Of a stretch of 64,000 nt of DNA, positions 22,480 through 34,299 are shown in pieces (the stretch's first letter is position 1; each line of letters begins with the position of its first letter). The stretch spans positions 263,429-327,428 of the forward strand of contig MNCI01037516.1 of the NCBI GenBank assembly GCA_015680685.1. Reading direction: 5' to 3'. The DNA comes from Gnetum montanum (lineage: Eukaryota > Streptophyta > Gnetopsida > Gnetales > Gnetaceae). The notes beneath the pieces are model-generated. The model ran no database searches and had not been told where the DNA came from. It worked only from the letters and a program-made list of their open reading frames with translations. Both the position numbers and the translations under genes were made by a program.

Positions 22480-23640
22480 TAGATGTAAGGATTTAAGATA
22501 GGAATGGTTGACTGAATTGGCCAATTCATTCTCATTTATGTCTACCAATTTGAATGTTTCATTTCCATAGGCTTTGGTAACTAGGAAAGGTCCCTTTGAG
22601 TTGGCTAAGAATTTATTCACATGTTTGCGAATGGGCTTGAGGACTAGGCCTCCTTTCTTAATCTTTCATTTGTTCAGATCATGATGATGCTATTACTTCT
22701 ATCTCTCTTGGTACCATTTGATGTGAGCAAGTGTTTGTATTCATTGTTGTTCTATTGAATCAAGGTCAATGGTATGCAGCTCCTTATTTTTCTTATCATT
22801 GATGAAGTTAGATAGAGCTACTCTTAGTGATGAAACATGCAATTCAAGAGACAAAATAGCTTTAGATTTGTAAACAAGGCTATATTGGATGACACTAGTT
22901 GTAGTTCAAAATGTAGTCCTATAAGCCTGAAGTGCATGAACAAGCTGCTCATGCCACTTACGTCTACTATTGTTTAGCATCTATTTGAGCAAGTTTATGA
23001 TGACCTTGTTGCTAGCTTCAGCCTGTCCATTAGCTTGAGGATAATATGGTGATGAAAAGGAATTCTTAATGCTTAGTTGTTGATAAAAGGTTTGTGTTTT
23101 GTGGCCACTAAACTATGGTTCATTATTTGTGTCTATGATTAGAGGTTTGCTAAAATGGGCTACTATGTTATCTAGTATGAATTTACAGACTTGTTAAGAT
23201 GTTGTCTTCCTTAGAGGAATAACTTTAACCCACTTTGTAAAATATTCAATTACAATGATGATAAAGCTATGTCTTGCGAAAGACTTAGGTGTTATGGGTA
23301 GAATAATGTTTATTTTCCATTATTAAAAAGGCCAAGTTATTTGGGTGATGTGTAACTTGGTTGCTGACGTGTATTAAGTTGTTATGCCATTGACAAGTAT
23401 CACAAGTTTTAACCTTCTACATGTAGTCCCTTTCCATATATGCCAAATTGTATTCTACTCATCTAATATTTGTGGTCATAGGTTTAGGTCCTATATGTTC
23501 CCCACATACACCCTCATGAGCTTGCTCAAGGATTGTGTGAGCTTTGGTTTTACTCAAGCATACTAATAATATGACATCATAAAACCTTCGACATAATATG
23601 TTATTACCTACAATGACATATTGTTTTGATCTTTTACATA
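22480..23640 (-). pseudogene. E2 integrase, decayed
   Basis: Minus-strand reading with YFTKWVKVIPLRKTT (about 23270-23220), a damaged second-Asp block (DTNNEP) and YYPQANGQAEASNK near 23050-23005, which retains the catalytic Glu. The tail toward 22600 keeps gypsy-type spacing. Several frame breaks and stops make it non-functional. Confidence 0.8.
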
Positions 23641-23668
23641 TAGTGTTCTTTCGAGAAGTAGTTAGGTT

Positions 23669-24640
23669 CTATGGAGATTCACCATGCATTCGGTAAAATT
23701 TAATATCATCATACCACTCCTTTTGAGGAACAGTGTTAACACTAGCTATGGAGGTGCCTTTAGTTTTTTGTGTGATGGGAAGAGCATAGTTCTCTAATAA
23801 AGAAGATAACTTGTTAAACACATTTGACATCACACTTATGGCCAAGGTTGCAATGACATCAACTAAGGAATTATCAGTTTGGGGTATATGTTGAATGCCA
23901 ATGTTGATAAATTGCTGCATCTATTTCTTAGCTAGGTTACAATAGGGGTGTAAATGTTTGACTTTACAGGAATAAACTTTAGTTACTTGGTTAATCAAAA
24001 GTTGTGAATCCCCTTTTGATTCTTTGGTCACATGCTATGATCATTTCCTTGATTAATCCTTCATACTTTGCCACATTATTAGTAGATGGAAATTGAAAAC
24101 AGTAACTGAGGGGTTGGAGTATACTTGAAGTTAATGTTAAAATGGTAGCAGCATTGGCCCCATGGGTAGTTGAGGCTCTATAAAAGTCCATGATAGCCTT
24201 GTAACCCTCAAGTACTTTGTTAACAAGGTTAACATGTTGATTAGGAAACTTAGGATCAATGACTACATGATCTTCAAATGTGAATGCTATGAGTTGTGCT
24301 AATATAGTTTGACCTTTGGTTGAGGCTTGGGAGATGTAATGTAGGTCAAACCCAATTGTTATGGCCTTTCATCATGCTATTTGGCTACTTTCATAGATGT
24401 TGGTCATTATGGCTCTAAGTACATTATCTTTTCATATGATGTTAACTTGGTTCCTAAAGAGGTAGATTAGGATTAGACAATACTTCTCAACCTCGATGTA
24501 TTAGGTCTCATAGGCTATTAACACATGGCTCAAATAGTATACAAGTAGTTCTGCTTCATCATCTTATATTTGAAAGAGTAGAGAGGAAATGAATATGTCA
24601 AAGATTGTAAGGTCTATGTAAAAGGGTTTATTTTTTTTTT
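23669..24640 (-). pseudogene. E2 RNase H and archaeal-type second RNase H, decayed
   Basis: 23991-24191 holds SYCFQFPSTNNVAKYEGLI, the TNNxAEYExL signature of archaeal-type RNase H found in Tat elements, and 23669-23920 continues with the QIPRxxNxxVDxLAxLA-like block (PQTDNSLVDVIATLA). The ordinary RNase H lies upstream (24200-24640) and is badly eroded. Confidence 0.7.
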
Positions 24641-24649
24641 TGGTGAATA

Positions 24650-26030
24650 CACTGTGGGTAGCTGAACCAACTCTTACTTAATATTATTGAAGGCTTCTTG
24701 GCATTAGACAGTCCACTCATAGTGAACTCTTTTCTTAAGCAAGTGTTGCATAGGTTGTAGCTTATATGTAAGCCTTGAGATGAACCTATAGATAAATTGT
24801 AATGCAACCTATAGTTCTTAAAGCTTCTTAAGGTTAGTAGGTGCAATCAAATAGATTATGGCCTTAACCTTATTAGGATCAACACATATCCCTACCTCAA
24901 ATACCATTAAATTGAGCATCTTATTGATTTTAATGCTAAAGATACACTTCTTAGGATTGAGTCTAACTTCCTATTTGAGGCATCATTTAAGCACTAATTC
25001 AAGGTCATGTGCATGGTCATTGGCCACTTTGGATTTGATTGGAATGTTATCCATGTCATCATTTAGTAACCCTAGCATGTAGTCATCAAATATGTAGGTC
25101 ATGGCTCATTGATAAGTTACACTTGCATTTTTTATACCAAATGGAATTGTGGTATAACAAAATATTCCCTAAAAGGACATGAACGTCATGTAAACTTGAT
25201 GTTATAGGTTGATCCTAACTTGTTTGTATTCCAAGAACCCATCCATGAAGGATAAAAAGGCCTGTCCAATTGTAGTATTGATGACTTGGTCAATACTAGG
25301 CAAAAGGAAATTATCTTTAATATTTACCTTATTTAGGTCCCAAAAATTAATGTAAATACATATACTCCCATTTTTTGTAGGGACTAATACTATGTTGGAC
25401 ACCCAATCCATGTAATCAATAGCTTAGATGAAACCAACTTGATAAAGTTTCATGATCTCATCATGAACTACTAAGGCTAAATCTAGTCTAATGTTGTGAA
25501 TTTTTTGTTTAAGTGACTTAATGCTAGGGTCAAGTATAATGTTATGCTAAACTAGGCATGGATCGAGACCTAGCATATCTTCATATGAGTAAGCAAAGAT
25601 CTTAATGTTACTTTGAAGGACCTTAGTGATGTCTTGAACCTACTGTAGTTCAAGTGGGGAAATTAATTTTAGTGTTTTCTCCTCAACACTATGTGTTATG
25701 ACTAGAACCTTAGCTAGAGGGTCTTTAGTAANCCAACTTGATAAAGTTTCATGATCTCATCATGAACTACTAAGGCTAAATTTGGTCTAATGTTGTGAAT
25801 TTTTTGTTTAAGTGACTTAATGCTAGGGTCAAGTATAATGTTATGCTAAACTAGGCATGGATCGAGACCTAGCATATCTTCATATGAGTAAGCAAAGATC
25901 TTAATGTTACTTTGAAGGACCTTAGTGATGTCTTGAACCTACTGTAGTTCAAGTGGGGAAATTAATTTTAGTGTTTTCTCCTCAACACTATGTGTTATGA
26001 CTAGAACCTTAGCTAGAGGGTCTTTAGTAA
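24650..26030 (-). pseudogene. E2 reverse transcriptase, decayed and partly duplicated in the assembly
   Basis: Motifs on the minus strand: SYEDMLGLDPCLV (about 25590-25550), WVSNIVLVPTKNGSICIYI and LSFMDGFLEYKQV (25411-25202), FGIKNA and a degenerate polymerase box (FDDYM, 25090), then LNPKKCIF. Stops and frame breaks are frequent. The N-terminal part is present twice because of the duplication at 25434-26030. Confidence 0.8.
25434..26030. other. Probable assembly scar: 299-bp duplication flanking one N
   Basis: 25434-25731 is followed by an ambiguous base n at 25732 and then by a near-identical copy 25733-26030 (the visible differences are atctagtc against atttggtc). Both end in tctttagtaa. 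Two contig ends with overlapping sequence joined without merging would give this. The genuine locus is probably about 299 bp shorter. Confidence 0.85.
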
Positions 26031-26039
26031 TGTCACTAG

Positions 26040-28498
26040 CCTTAAGATCAAGTGTTTTAAATAGGTGTTCATGTCATATTTGAGAGGCCTTTATATAGAG
26101 GCTATATGGTCAACCAAGCTCTCAAGCTCAAGATCTAAGTAATCAAGGTCAATGAATCGTTCAACATCATCATGATGTCCACTCAAGCTCAAAGGTAAGC
26201 TAAATTTCATTCAAGTGTCCATAATCTAGTCTTGCACACCAACCATAAGAACATTAAGTAACACCTATGTAATGAAAATTATTAAAATAATATAAAATAC
26301 TACAAAGATAGAGCAAAATAATGTTAAGTAATGTTGAAACAAGTCCAAATCAAGTAAGGTGGGGTAATCTATGATCAATCATGGTCATATTTTGCCAGCT
26401 TTAGACCTTAGTTGGCCATGGTGGGAGGTTCCAAGGTTTGCAAAAGTGTTTGAGCACTTGAGGTGGTTAATTTGAGCTTGTTTGAGGGCTAGAAGAAGGT
26501 ATTCAATAGTTTTTACACTACCACTAGCAAGAAATACATTGCCCAATAGATTTCCTATGTTGTGGTAGCATATTTTTTAGGAAACTTGGTTATGAATGCT
26601 TGTTTTGGCTAGCTTTAGGATTCCAATACCTTGGAATGTCAACATAGTGATCAAGGAGAAAGAATGAGTCAACTTTGGTGTTGATTTGACCTTCTAAAGT
26701 TATTGTAAGCTATTGAGACCTAAACAATATGATGGATAATGTATTTTTCCTAGGCCCCAATGTATTTCTATGAGAAATATTGTTGCATAGTGTGTTAAAC
26801 TTGGGATTTTGGCTTCATTGGGCTTCCAAAGAAGCATAGGAGTCTTAATGTTAAAAATTGACCATTTTGAGGTCAAAATAAGTTAACAAAAGTTTTTTTT
26901 TGGAGTTTTCATGGTGAAAACTATGTTGGCTAGTATATTTCTACTATGATGCTAGTGTAAAAATGATGTATGGAGTCATTTTCATCACTTTTTGACTTGA
27001 TTTTCAAGGTTTCATGGCTATCATAGGATCTATATGGGTTTAGTAACTATAATGAGACAACTAGAGGCTATTTAGACTAGTGGAAGGCTTATTCTTGATG
27101 TTTATGGTGATTTGTACACTAGCTAGCATATTTCCTTTGCAATGCCAACGTATTTTCCAAGGTTTGATCAATTTTGAACCCTTTTTCACTTGTCATTTTG
27201 TGTTTCAAGGCTACTAGAGGATTTGGGTAGGTTTTAGGGTTAGGGTTAACAATTTTGAATGTCATTCAAGACCTTATTGGTGCATTTTGTCTTCAACCCA
27301 CTCATAAATACAATGACCAATGTATATATGATGTGGTGCTAGTGTAAAAGTAAGAAACTATCATGTTTTGACAACTTTCAACATGGTTTCTAGTGTTTTG
27401 TGACTATTATAGGCTCTAGCTAGGGTTTTAAGTTAGGCTAGGCAATTTCACTAGTTACCTAGTTCCTTCCTAAATACATTGTTTGGCATATTTTTTCCAT
27501 AGAGACAACATAAAACCTCTTAGATAATGTTTTTCTACTTATTTTAGAATATTTCCTAGCATTTGGAGGTCTCCCAGTAGTAATGCCCAGGGTTCCAAGG
27601 ATGAATGAAGCTCTGTTAATCACCATGAGTCAAGGATGAGCTACTAGAGTTGTATTCTAGCAATGGTTGAAGCTTGGAACTCATTTCATGGTCTACATGC
27701 TTGGTTAGGCATCAATCTTCAACGTATTTATTGGTTAGAGTCTCAAATTCCACTGTATTGAAATTTTTCATAGTTTATTTAGGTGGCACATAGTGGAGCC
27801 CACTCAAGGTTAAAAGGTTGTTCAAAGTAAACACCTAGTAATGCTAGCATAAAAATGACTTTTCCTTTATGAACATTGAGTTCACTGGGTGTGAGGTAAG
27901 CATTTTAAGATCATGGATTTCCATTTCAATGCATAAGTGTTAGGAGGGTTTTAACATTTACACTTTTGTGCACACCATTTTTCCAAGCTTGGTTCTTGGA
28001 GGCAACACTTAGCAATAAGGATTTTGGCTATCCTTGGCTTCAAAGTTCATTAATTGGAAGCATTTTTTATCCTTTTCCCACTGAAAGGTAGCATATCTAT
28101 AGAGGAATTGAAGATTTAACTCCTATTTCACAAGATGTCAAGGAGGAAGGGATCAACTAGCAAAACCCCTATATTGGATGTTCTTGCAAAGGACATCTCA
28201 CATCTTCCTAAACCTTCCATTAGTGAGGGTCCTTCAACGATGAAAACTAAATACCCATCAATCACTATTTTTTTGCTAATTTTTGCTGAAGTATGAAGGC
28301 ATTTTCTATAGCCTAGGCTTGTTCATCTGGAAAATTTTGATTTTGTATGCATTGAATGTTAGCTTTAGATAATATGATTGTTTTGTTTGTTTTTTAATGG
28401 CTATATTTTGGCCATACTTGTTAGTAATTAATTTTTTTTATGTTTTTTTCTTATGTTTTTGTTGTAGTGCAGGTACCAAGTGATGGCAACAACCCTAG
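26040..28498. other. Spacer within E2 with degenerate repeats and an exon-like tail
   Basis: No retroelement domain was found. 26880-27560 holds about three degenerate units (gctagtgtaaaa, tttcaaggtttcatggctatcatagg). A short plus-strand frame starts at ATG 28135 (MSRRKGSTSKTPILDVLA) and closes near 28310. A pyrimidine-rich stretch ending ttgttgtag (28458-28467) looks like a splice acceptor before an exon-like end that E2b interrupts at 28498. Confidence 0.4.
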
Positions 28499-29023
28499 TG
28501 ACATCCCATTCCTGGATGTCATGGAAAACATCAAATATATGTAACATTCAACATTATATGTAAAGAAAAGAATAGAGAAAGTGCAAAAAGAGAGAAAAAA
28601 AAAGAATGATTTATTAATATGGAATAATGTATCTAGATCATGCTTTGAAAGTCTTCCTTGGGGTTTTCTTTCTTCAACATTTATTCCCTTAGAGGCAATC
28701 CAACACTACCACCATGATTAGGCCTATTACCTAGCCAGAAGGGATGGAAAGTTCACTTCTTGTCCCACTTCATCCAACTCTTGTGACTTGCCTATACTAG
28801 CTCTACCACTCCATGTTGGCACAACCTCTAAGCTTGGGTATAAATGACTTAAGTCAAATCCCGAAAGGTTACCTCAAGAGACATGTCCATTTTTACAATG
28901 CATCCTTTCACGTCTTAATTACAACTACCCTTTCTCAGTTTTGTTACAATAATAATAAGACTTGTTATGAAGAGATACAATTTTTGTTATGTAACAACAT
29001 CATTTTGGAATGATGACATGACA
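28499..29023 (-). repeat. E2b 3' LTR
   Basis: 525 bp. On the minus strand it starts TGTCATGTCATC and ends GGGATGTCA. It aligns over its length with 32962-33483 with scattered substitutions and a few small indels. Confidence 0.85.
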
Positions 29024-29519
29024 ATCTATCCCCTTTAGGTTTCATTCGTTCTCGAATGAGTCCATGTTCACTATCTCTTTCCAACTCCAATACTTATTTT
29101 TATGCTTCTATGCTCTAGTAATTTGATTTCTCCTTTGAACTTGAAATTGTTTTTTGCTTATTCTACAAAGAAAATATATGTGAGAAAATTATATGGATAA
29201 TTAAATGTTACTTTCTTAATGCTCCATTTTCTTAATGATAATGACAAGAGGTGAATTAAAGGTCTATCAATGACCAATCACCAGTCCTAACCAAGGTTAC
29301 ACAAAGTGCAACTTGAATCTAGTTATCCAAGTAAAGGTAGGAAAGATATTTAATCCTTAACCTCCATTACCTTAGATATTCTATTTATCTACTTAAAATA
29401 TAAATTGAAAAATGAAGAAAATAATAAGATTTATTAATAAAAGTAAGAAAGATATTTCTTGATCTTGATTAACCTTATGAACTAATGTGAGTAATTGTAA
29501 TCCTACCATATGTGGTATA

Positions 29520-30620
29520 GTCTTGTTTGGGATGAAAGGGCTTGATCTTGATTCTTCTCTACTTATTCTTTAGAAATTAACTCTAGTAACTGCTTAACAT
29601 GGAAGAATCAAACATCATACCAAATACAATCTAGGGTCTTAATGAAAAATGTTGTTGACCCATCCTCATTAACCATAGTAGAGTAATTACTAAACTATGG
29701 TTCTACATGAGTACTATCCATCAACATCATTTGTACCTAAATTCTAGGATCTAATTTATCTCTTGAAGATTCAAAATAAGAAGAATATGCATTGGAAATT
29801 GGAATTGTATGTTGAATTGATGAAAAAATATTCTTCAAATTAGGTTCATCTTCCAAGGATTCCTTTATATATCCATATTTTAAGAATTGATAGACACCAC
29901 TTCCAACTTTTACATTGAAGTCTACACAAAGAACAATTGGCATTGGATCAGTATAACTTAGGAATAGCTTATTCTTCAAACTTTCTTCTATTTTCTTAAT
30001 TAATTATGCTTCTTGACACAGTCTAACATCTGAACATGTTGGTTTGGTAATTAAATGTGTGTTCACTATGCATACACATCTTCCTGATAAATGGACTTTT
30101 AGAATAACTACCAAGGCTATGTGATTTTTTCAAAATCTTCACTATTCTTTCTTTCCCATGATTTTAATTTCTAGAATTTAAAAATCATATTTTCTAAACT
30201 TCATTTGAATATTTGCACCAATTTAAACCTATGTTCTTTATAAAAGATTGCACAACCATCCATGTTGTCATTTATGTAATAGGCTAATCTATATGGCTCA
30301 AAAGAACTTTCACAAGAACCTTTTTGCTTGTAAATACCTTTATATCCCATCTTTTCTAAGTCTAGTTCGAATTGATATAGGAATTCCCATGGCAAGACTT
30401 CTTGTAGGCATAAGAAATTAGCATCCAAATCTTGTAACTCTACTAATATGCATGGGTATTAATACTCATGCTAATCTAATGCCCATGGTTGACATAGCAG
30501 ATGTTGTTTCTCACTCACTAGGGATCTTACAAGAACATTGTATGTTGCAATTTTTATTTTCATTCTTGGATTCTCTTTTGGATCATTTCTCTTCATGGGT
30601 ATCATACACCTTGTCAAAAA
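29520..30620 (-). pseudogene. CCR4/Angel-type deadenylase (EEP nuclease) processed pseudogene inside E2b
   Basis: Family members remove mRNA poly(A) tails with an endonuclease/exonuclease/phosphatase fold. Seen in minus-strand order: IATYNVL (about 30575), ANFLCLQEVLPWEF (30420-30380), GYKGIYKQK, GCAIFYKEHRFKL (30265-30210), VNTHL (about 30060), SDVRLCQ, PIVLCVDFNVKVGSGVYQFL (29940-29881) and EP-stop-FSNY...FIKTLDCIWYD near 29690-29600. The catalytic GDFN reads VDFN. The parts run on without introns, separated only by stops and small shifts, as expected of a reverse-transcribed mRNA. The N-terminal region before about 30620 is absent. It is non-functional. Confidence 0.75.
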
Positions 30621-31251
30621 AATATTTTGAGTCTCCATGTTGCTCTACCATATGTTTTGATTACAAGAAAAATTGATATACATCTTCTTGATCATTGAAG
30701 ATTGTTCTATTTTATCAACTGATTCTTCAATTAATACATTAATTGAATTGATACATCAACTAATTAATTAATTTACTAAATTATCTAATTCTTAATTACC
30801 TTTTTATTCCCCTTAAGAACATTGACTTCAACAATGTAACTAATGACATACCATAGATATCTTATGATTATAAGGCATGATTAGTTATCCTTATGTTGTT
30901 GACTTTTAAGACACAATTCATGATATCAATGAATTACTAGGTACATAGATGATAAATTTAACCTCATCATTGAGTTTATAAGGGTGAGAAATGTAGGGAA
31001 AAACTATTCATATGTTGAAAATGGACATCCCATGCTTGAGTCTTACTAAATTAAGCTTTTGAGGGCCTTAAGACATTATATTAGGCAAGGGGTGAAAAAT
31101 TGATTTTTGGGATACCTTGGGATGGATTTGACTTCACCATTATATTTGAAAGGTTGAAATCCATAGGAATCAACTCTTCATTTGCTAAAAAAGGGTTCCA
31201 AAATTCAAAGTTATAGCTTTGATGTCGAGGAATTTTGGCATGAAAAATAAA

Positions 31252-31317
31252 ACTTCCCATGAGGTCACCCATCCCAATACTACTCCAAAACAAGCATGCT
31301 TAATTATGAAATTCTTA
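31252..31317 (-). pseudogene. 5S rRNA-like fragment (internal promoter portion)
   Basis: The minus strand reads ...aattaagcatgcttg, ggagtagtattgggatggg, tgacctcatgggaagt, matching the box A, intermediate element and box C of plant 5S rRNA in order with several substitutions. The first ~45 and last ~15 bases of 5S are not recognisable. It could come from a 5S array, a 5S-derived SINE or a Cassandra-type LTR. Confidence 0.7.
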
Positions 31318-32961
31318 GTTGACATGCTACCAATATATCAAACTCTTATTTTTTGAAAATTTTTTGCACGTTCATAATTATAAATTAACTATCTTCCAAG
31401 AGAAAATTTGATTTTTCTATCCATTAATAGGAAAATTCAAATATTTCATTTGTTGATGGAAATTTCAATTTTTCGTTGGTTGAAAAAAAATATTTCTATA
31501 GTCAGGTAGGGGTAGGAATGGTGGCAAGGTAGCAAATGTGCATGAGGGCAATAGTAGGCAAGGCAACATGATAATAGCGGTGAGCATTGATGATGCTGAT
31601 GAGCACGATTGCTACAGGAATTTCTCTAGCTTATAAGGCCTAAGCAAGGGCTTGCTCTATCTTTCCTAGTGCTCATGTAGCCCAAAAAGTCCTACACTAC
31701 CCTTTTTCTAGGGCTTGCCTAGTGTAGATAGACTTCCCTTGCTATGATCAACATGTAGCCTACATAGGGCCAATGTAGCCTGTGCAAGGCTACCACAACC
31801 CTCACATGAGCCCATGCAATCCTCCAAGGGGCCTGCATGGCCATGCAACCCTTGCAAAGGTAGCACTATGCACATCTTTAGGAGCTATTACAAATGGCAT
31901 TAGAGGATGCCTATAGCTTGTAGCACTGAGGTGCCCTAGTAGGGCCAAGGGTGCTTGTAATCCACGATGCCATCAGTGTCCAAGGGTATTATTGAGAACA
32001 AAAAGCATGGTAGATTTTTCAGTGATGATAGAAGCATTGGTAGTAGTAGCAATGTAGTCAATGATGATAGCCCAGGTGCTAGCATGGACAAGGCATAACA
32101 CAAATTTGGGCAAGAGATAAAAGCAACGTGGATGGTAGGCTTTTTTAAGTTGAGGCCAAGTGGAGTGACATGGCAAATGAGAGGTGGTAACATGTGATGG
32201 AAATAGGAGTAGGAAGGTAGTGGGTAGACAAGGGCTTAGTGTTATAGAATAGTAGAAAGTGGCACACAAGAACACATGCAATGGTGAGTAAGTGACAATG
32301 ATGGGGTGTGTGCTGGAGGGTGATGCATCTGGTAGGGGCAGTGCATCTAGTAGTGGCAGTAGCACGTCAAAGGCAAAGTAACAATGCAGAGGGTGAAGTA
32401 AAGGCATGGAGTTGACATAGTCTTAGAATTCAAAAATGAAGTTGAATTTTCAAGATTTTATAAGATCCAAATTAGTGTATTTTATTAAATTCTCATTACT
32501 AAGTTGATATATGGAAGACATGATGATTTATAAATGATGCTAAGTTGCTTAGGTCATGGTTACTAACTTTTTGGGAGAGACTTAAAAATGATATTAATCA
32601 ATTAATATTTATAGTATTAAGATGGGTAAGATTTACTTGGACTAATGTATCCTTGTCTTACCAATAGATCTTGCAATTAATAAATCTTAATGAGGCATAA
32701 TTAGATCTTCATCAGTCAATGATATTCAGGAAAGAATTTTGCTGATTGATGGGATTTACGTCTTTTGTAGATGCTTAATTCATTGTTCATAAAATCAATA
32801 TAAAGGTATCTTTTGGCTTATATCATAGACATATGATGCATCTAGAGATGATCAATGGCTTTCCCTATGTTATGGCTTCATGGTTCATCATTAGGTTCAT
32901 GTTGTACTTGATGCATGGTTATGAATGGCCCTTGGTTTGTGGTTTTCTCTGACACTAATTG

Positions 32962-33483
32962 TGACATCCCATTCTTGGATGTCATGGCATATGTCAAATA
33001 TATGTAACATTCAACATTATGTGTAAAGGAAATAATAGACAAACTGCAGAAAGGGAAAGAAAAGAATGCTTTATTGTTATGGAATAGTGTATCTAGATCA
33101 TGCTTTGAGAGTGTTTCTTGTGGTTTTCTTCCTTTGAAATCTATCCCATTAAAGGTAATCTAGCACTACCACCATGGTTAGGCCTATTACCCAGCTAGAA
33201 GGGATGGCCATTCCACTTCCTGTTCCACTTCATTCAACTCCTATGACTTGCTTGTACTACCTCCACCATTCCATGATGGCATGACCTCTAAGCCTAGGTA
33301 TAAATGCTTTATGTCAAACCCCCAAAGCTTACCTCAACAGACATGTCCATTATTACAATGCACTCTTTCGAGTCTCAATTAAAACTACCCTTTTTGGATT
33401 TTGTTACAATAATAATAATACTTATTATGAAGAGACACCATCTTCGTTATGCAACAACATCATTTTGGAATGGGGACGTGACA
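32962..33483 (-). repeat. E2b 5' LTR
   Basis: 522 bp. On the minus strand it starts TGTCACGTCCCC and ends GGGATGTCA. The PBS-like site adjoins it at its left end. Confidence 0.85.
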
Positions 33484-33487
33484 CTAG

Positions 33488-34299
33488 TGGTCAAGATGGT
33501 GATGATGTCCCTCCTCCTCCTCCTTCAAATTTTCCGTAGGCATAACAGTATTTTTATAGATTTTTTGTTATCTTAGTTATGATGTTGACATTAATTTTTA
33601 TTACATATTCATAGCCATCGGAGACTATGAGATAATTTATTATTATTCATCTAATTGTTGCACAATGCAACCATGGCTAATTTTTGTCACATTGTATGAC
33701 TATGGTTATTGGAAATGGACACTTTGGTTATAATATTATTAATTTTCCAAATTTTATTTCTAGAATTTTCATTTTTATGTATTTTATGTTTATTCATATA
33801 AGAAGGCTACATTAATTAAAGTGTAAGACTATAAGGTAAAAGTTTGTAGTAAAATGTAAGTGTAAAGTAATCAAGTAAAACAAAGTGTAAAAAATTATGT
33901 AACAACTATAATAGTAGTAGGAAAAAAGGATATTATACATTGCCAATTTAAGGAATTGGCAAGCTATTGCTAGTTTTTATGTTTTAAGAATTTTTTTTAT
34001 AGATTTTTATGTTTTAAATTTTTATAATATTTTCATGTTTTTTTAAGGAAAAGCATAAAAGAAAAATCATCATAGAGCATAAATTGTAAATTTTGTGTGA
34101 ACTGTACAAGCAAGGCTAAGTAGTGATAACAAGACTAAGAAAAGGTAAAGCATGGTGAAACAAAATGATCCATCAAAATAAAAGACTGAGACTAGGCTAT
34201 GAAAAAAATTAAAAAGAAAAGGCCAAATGGTTATGAACATAGGGATAAGTGAGTAGGGGATGTATTTAGTTATGCATCTATTTTCTAATCTTTGAAAGA
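33488..34299. other. Continuation of the sequence interrupted by E2b; otherwise non-coding
   Basis: 33488-33541 continues the exon-like frame of 28470-28498 after one copy of CTAG is removed, ending in a proline run (VPPPPPSNFP) and a TAG stop. The rest to 34299 is AT-rich with no gene. Confidence 0.4.

Larger units (their letters stand above)
28499..33483 (-). mobile_element. E2b: non-autonomous LTR retrotransposon carrying a host gene copy
   Basis: Direct LTRs 28499-29023 and 32962-33483, flanked by CTAG on both sides (28495-28498 and 33484-33487). Orientation is minus: a PBS-like tagtgtcagag (compare tggtatcagag for initiator tRNA-Met) follows the right LTR at about 32944-32958, and a purine tract (aaaggggata) precedes the left LTR at 29024-29037. 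The 3.9-kb interior shows no gag or pol. It contains a CCR4-type deadenylase pseudogene in the sense orientation and a 5S rRNA-like fragment. This makes it a LARD-like element with captured sequence. Confidence 0.8.

Noticed and set aside
25434-26030. True tandem duplication in the E2 reverse transcriptase
   Set aside because: The ambiguous base exactly at the junction and near-identity of the copies favour an assembly scar.
31252-31317. Functional 5S rRNA gene
   Set aside because: Only the middle part is recognisable; both ends are missing and box positions carry substitutions.
31973-32407. 144-codon minus-strand open frame in E2b
   Set aside because: Composition is driven by CAC/TAC/CTT-type low-complexity sequence (Leu, Pro, Ser, Thr); no motif seen.
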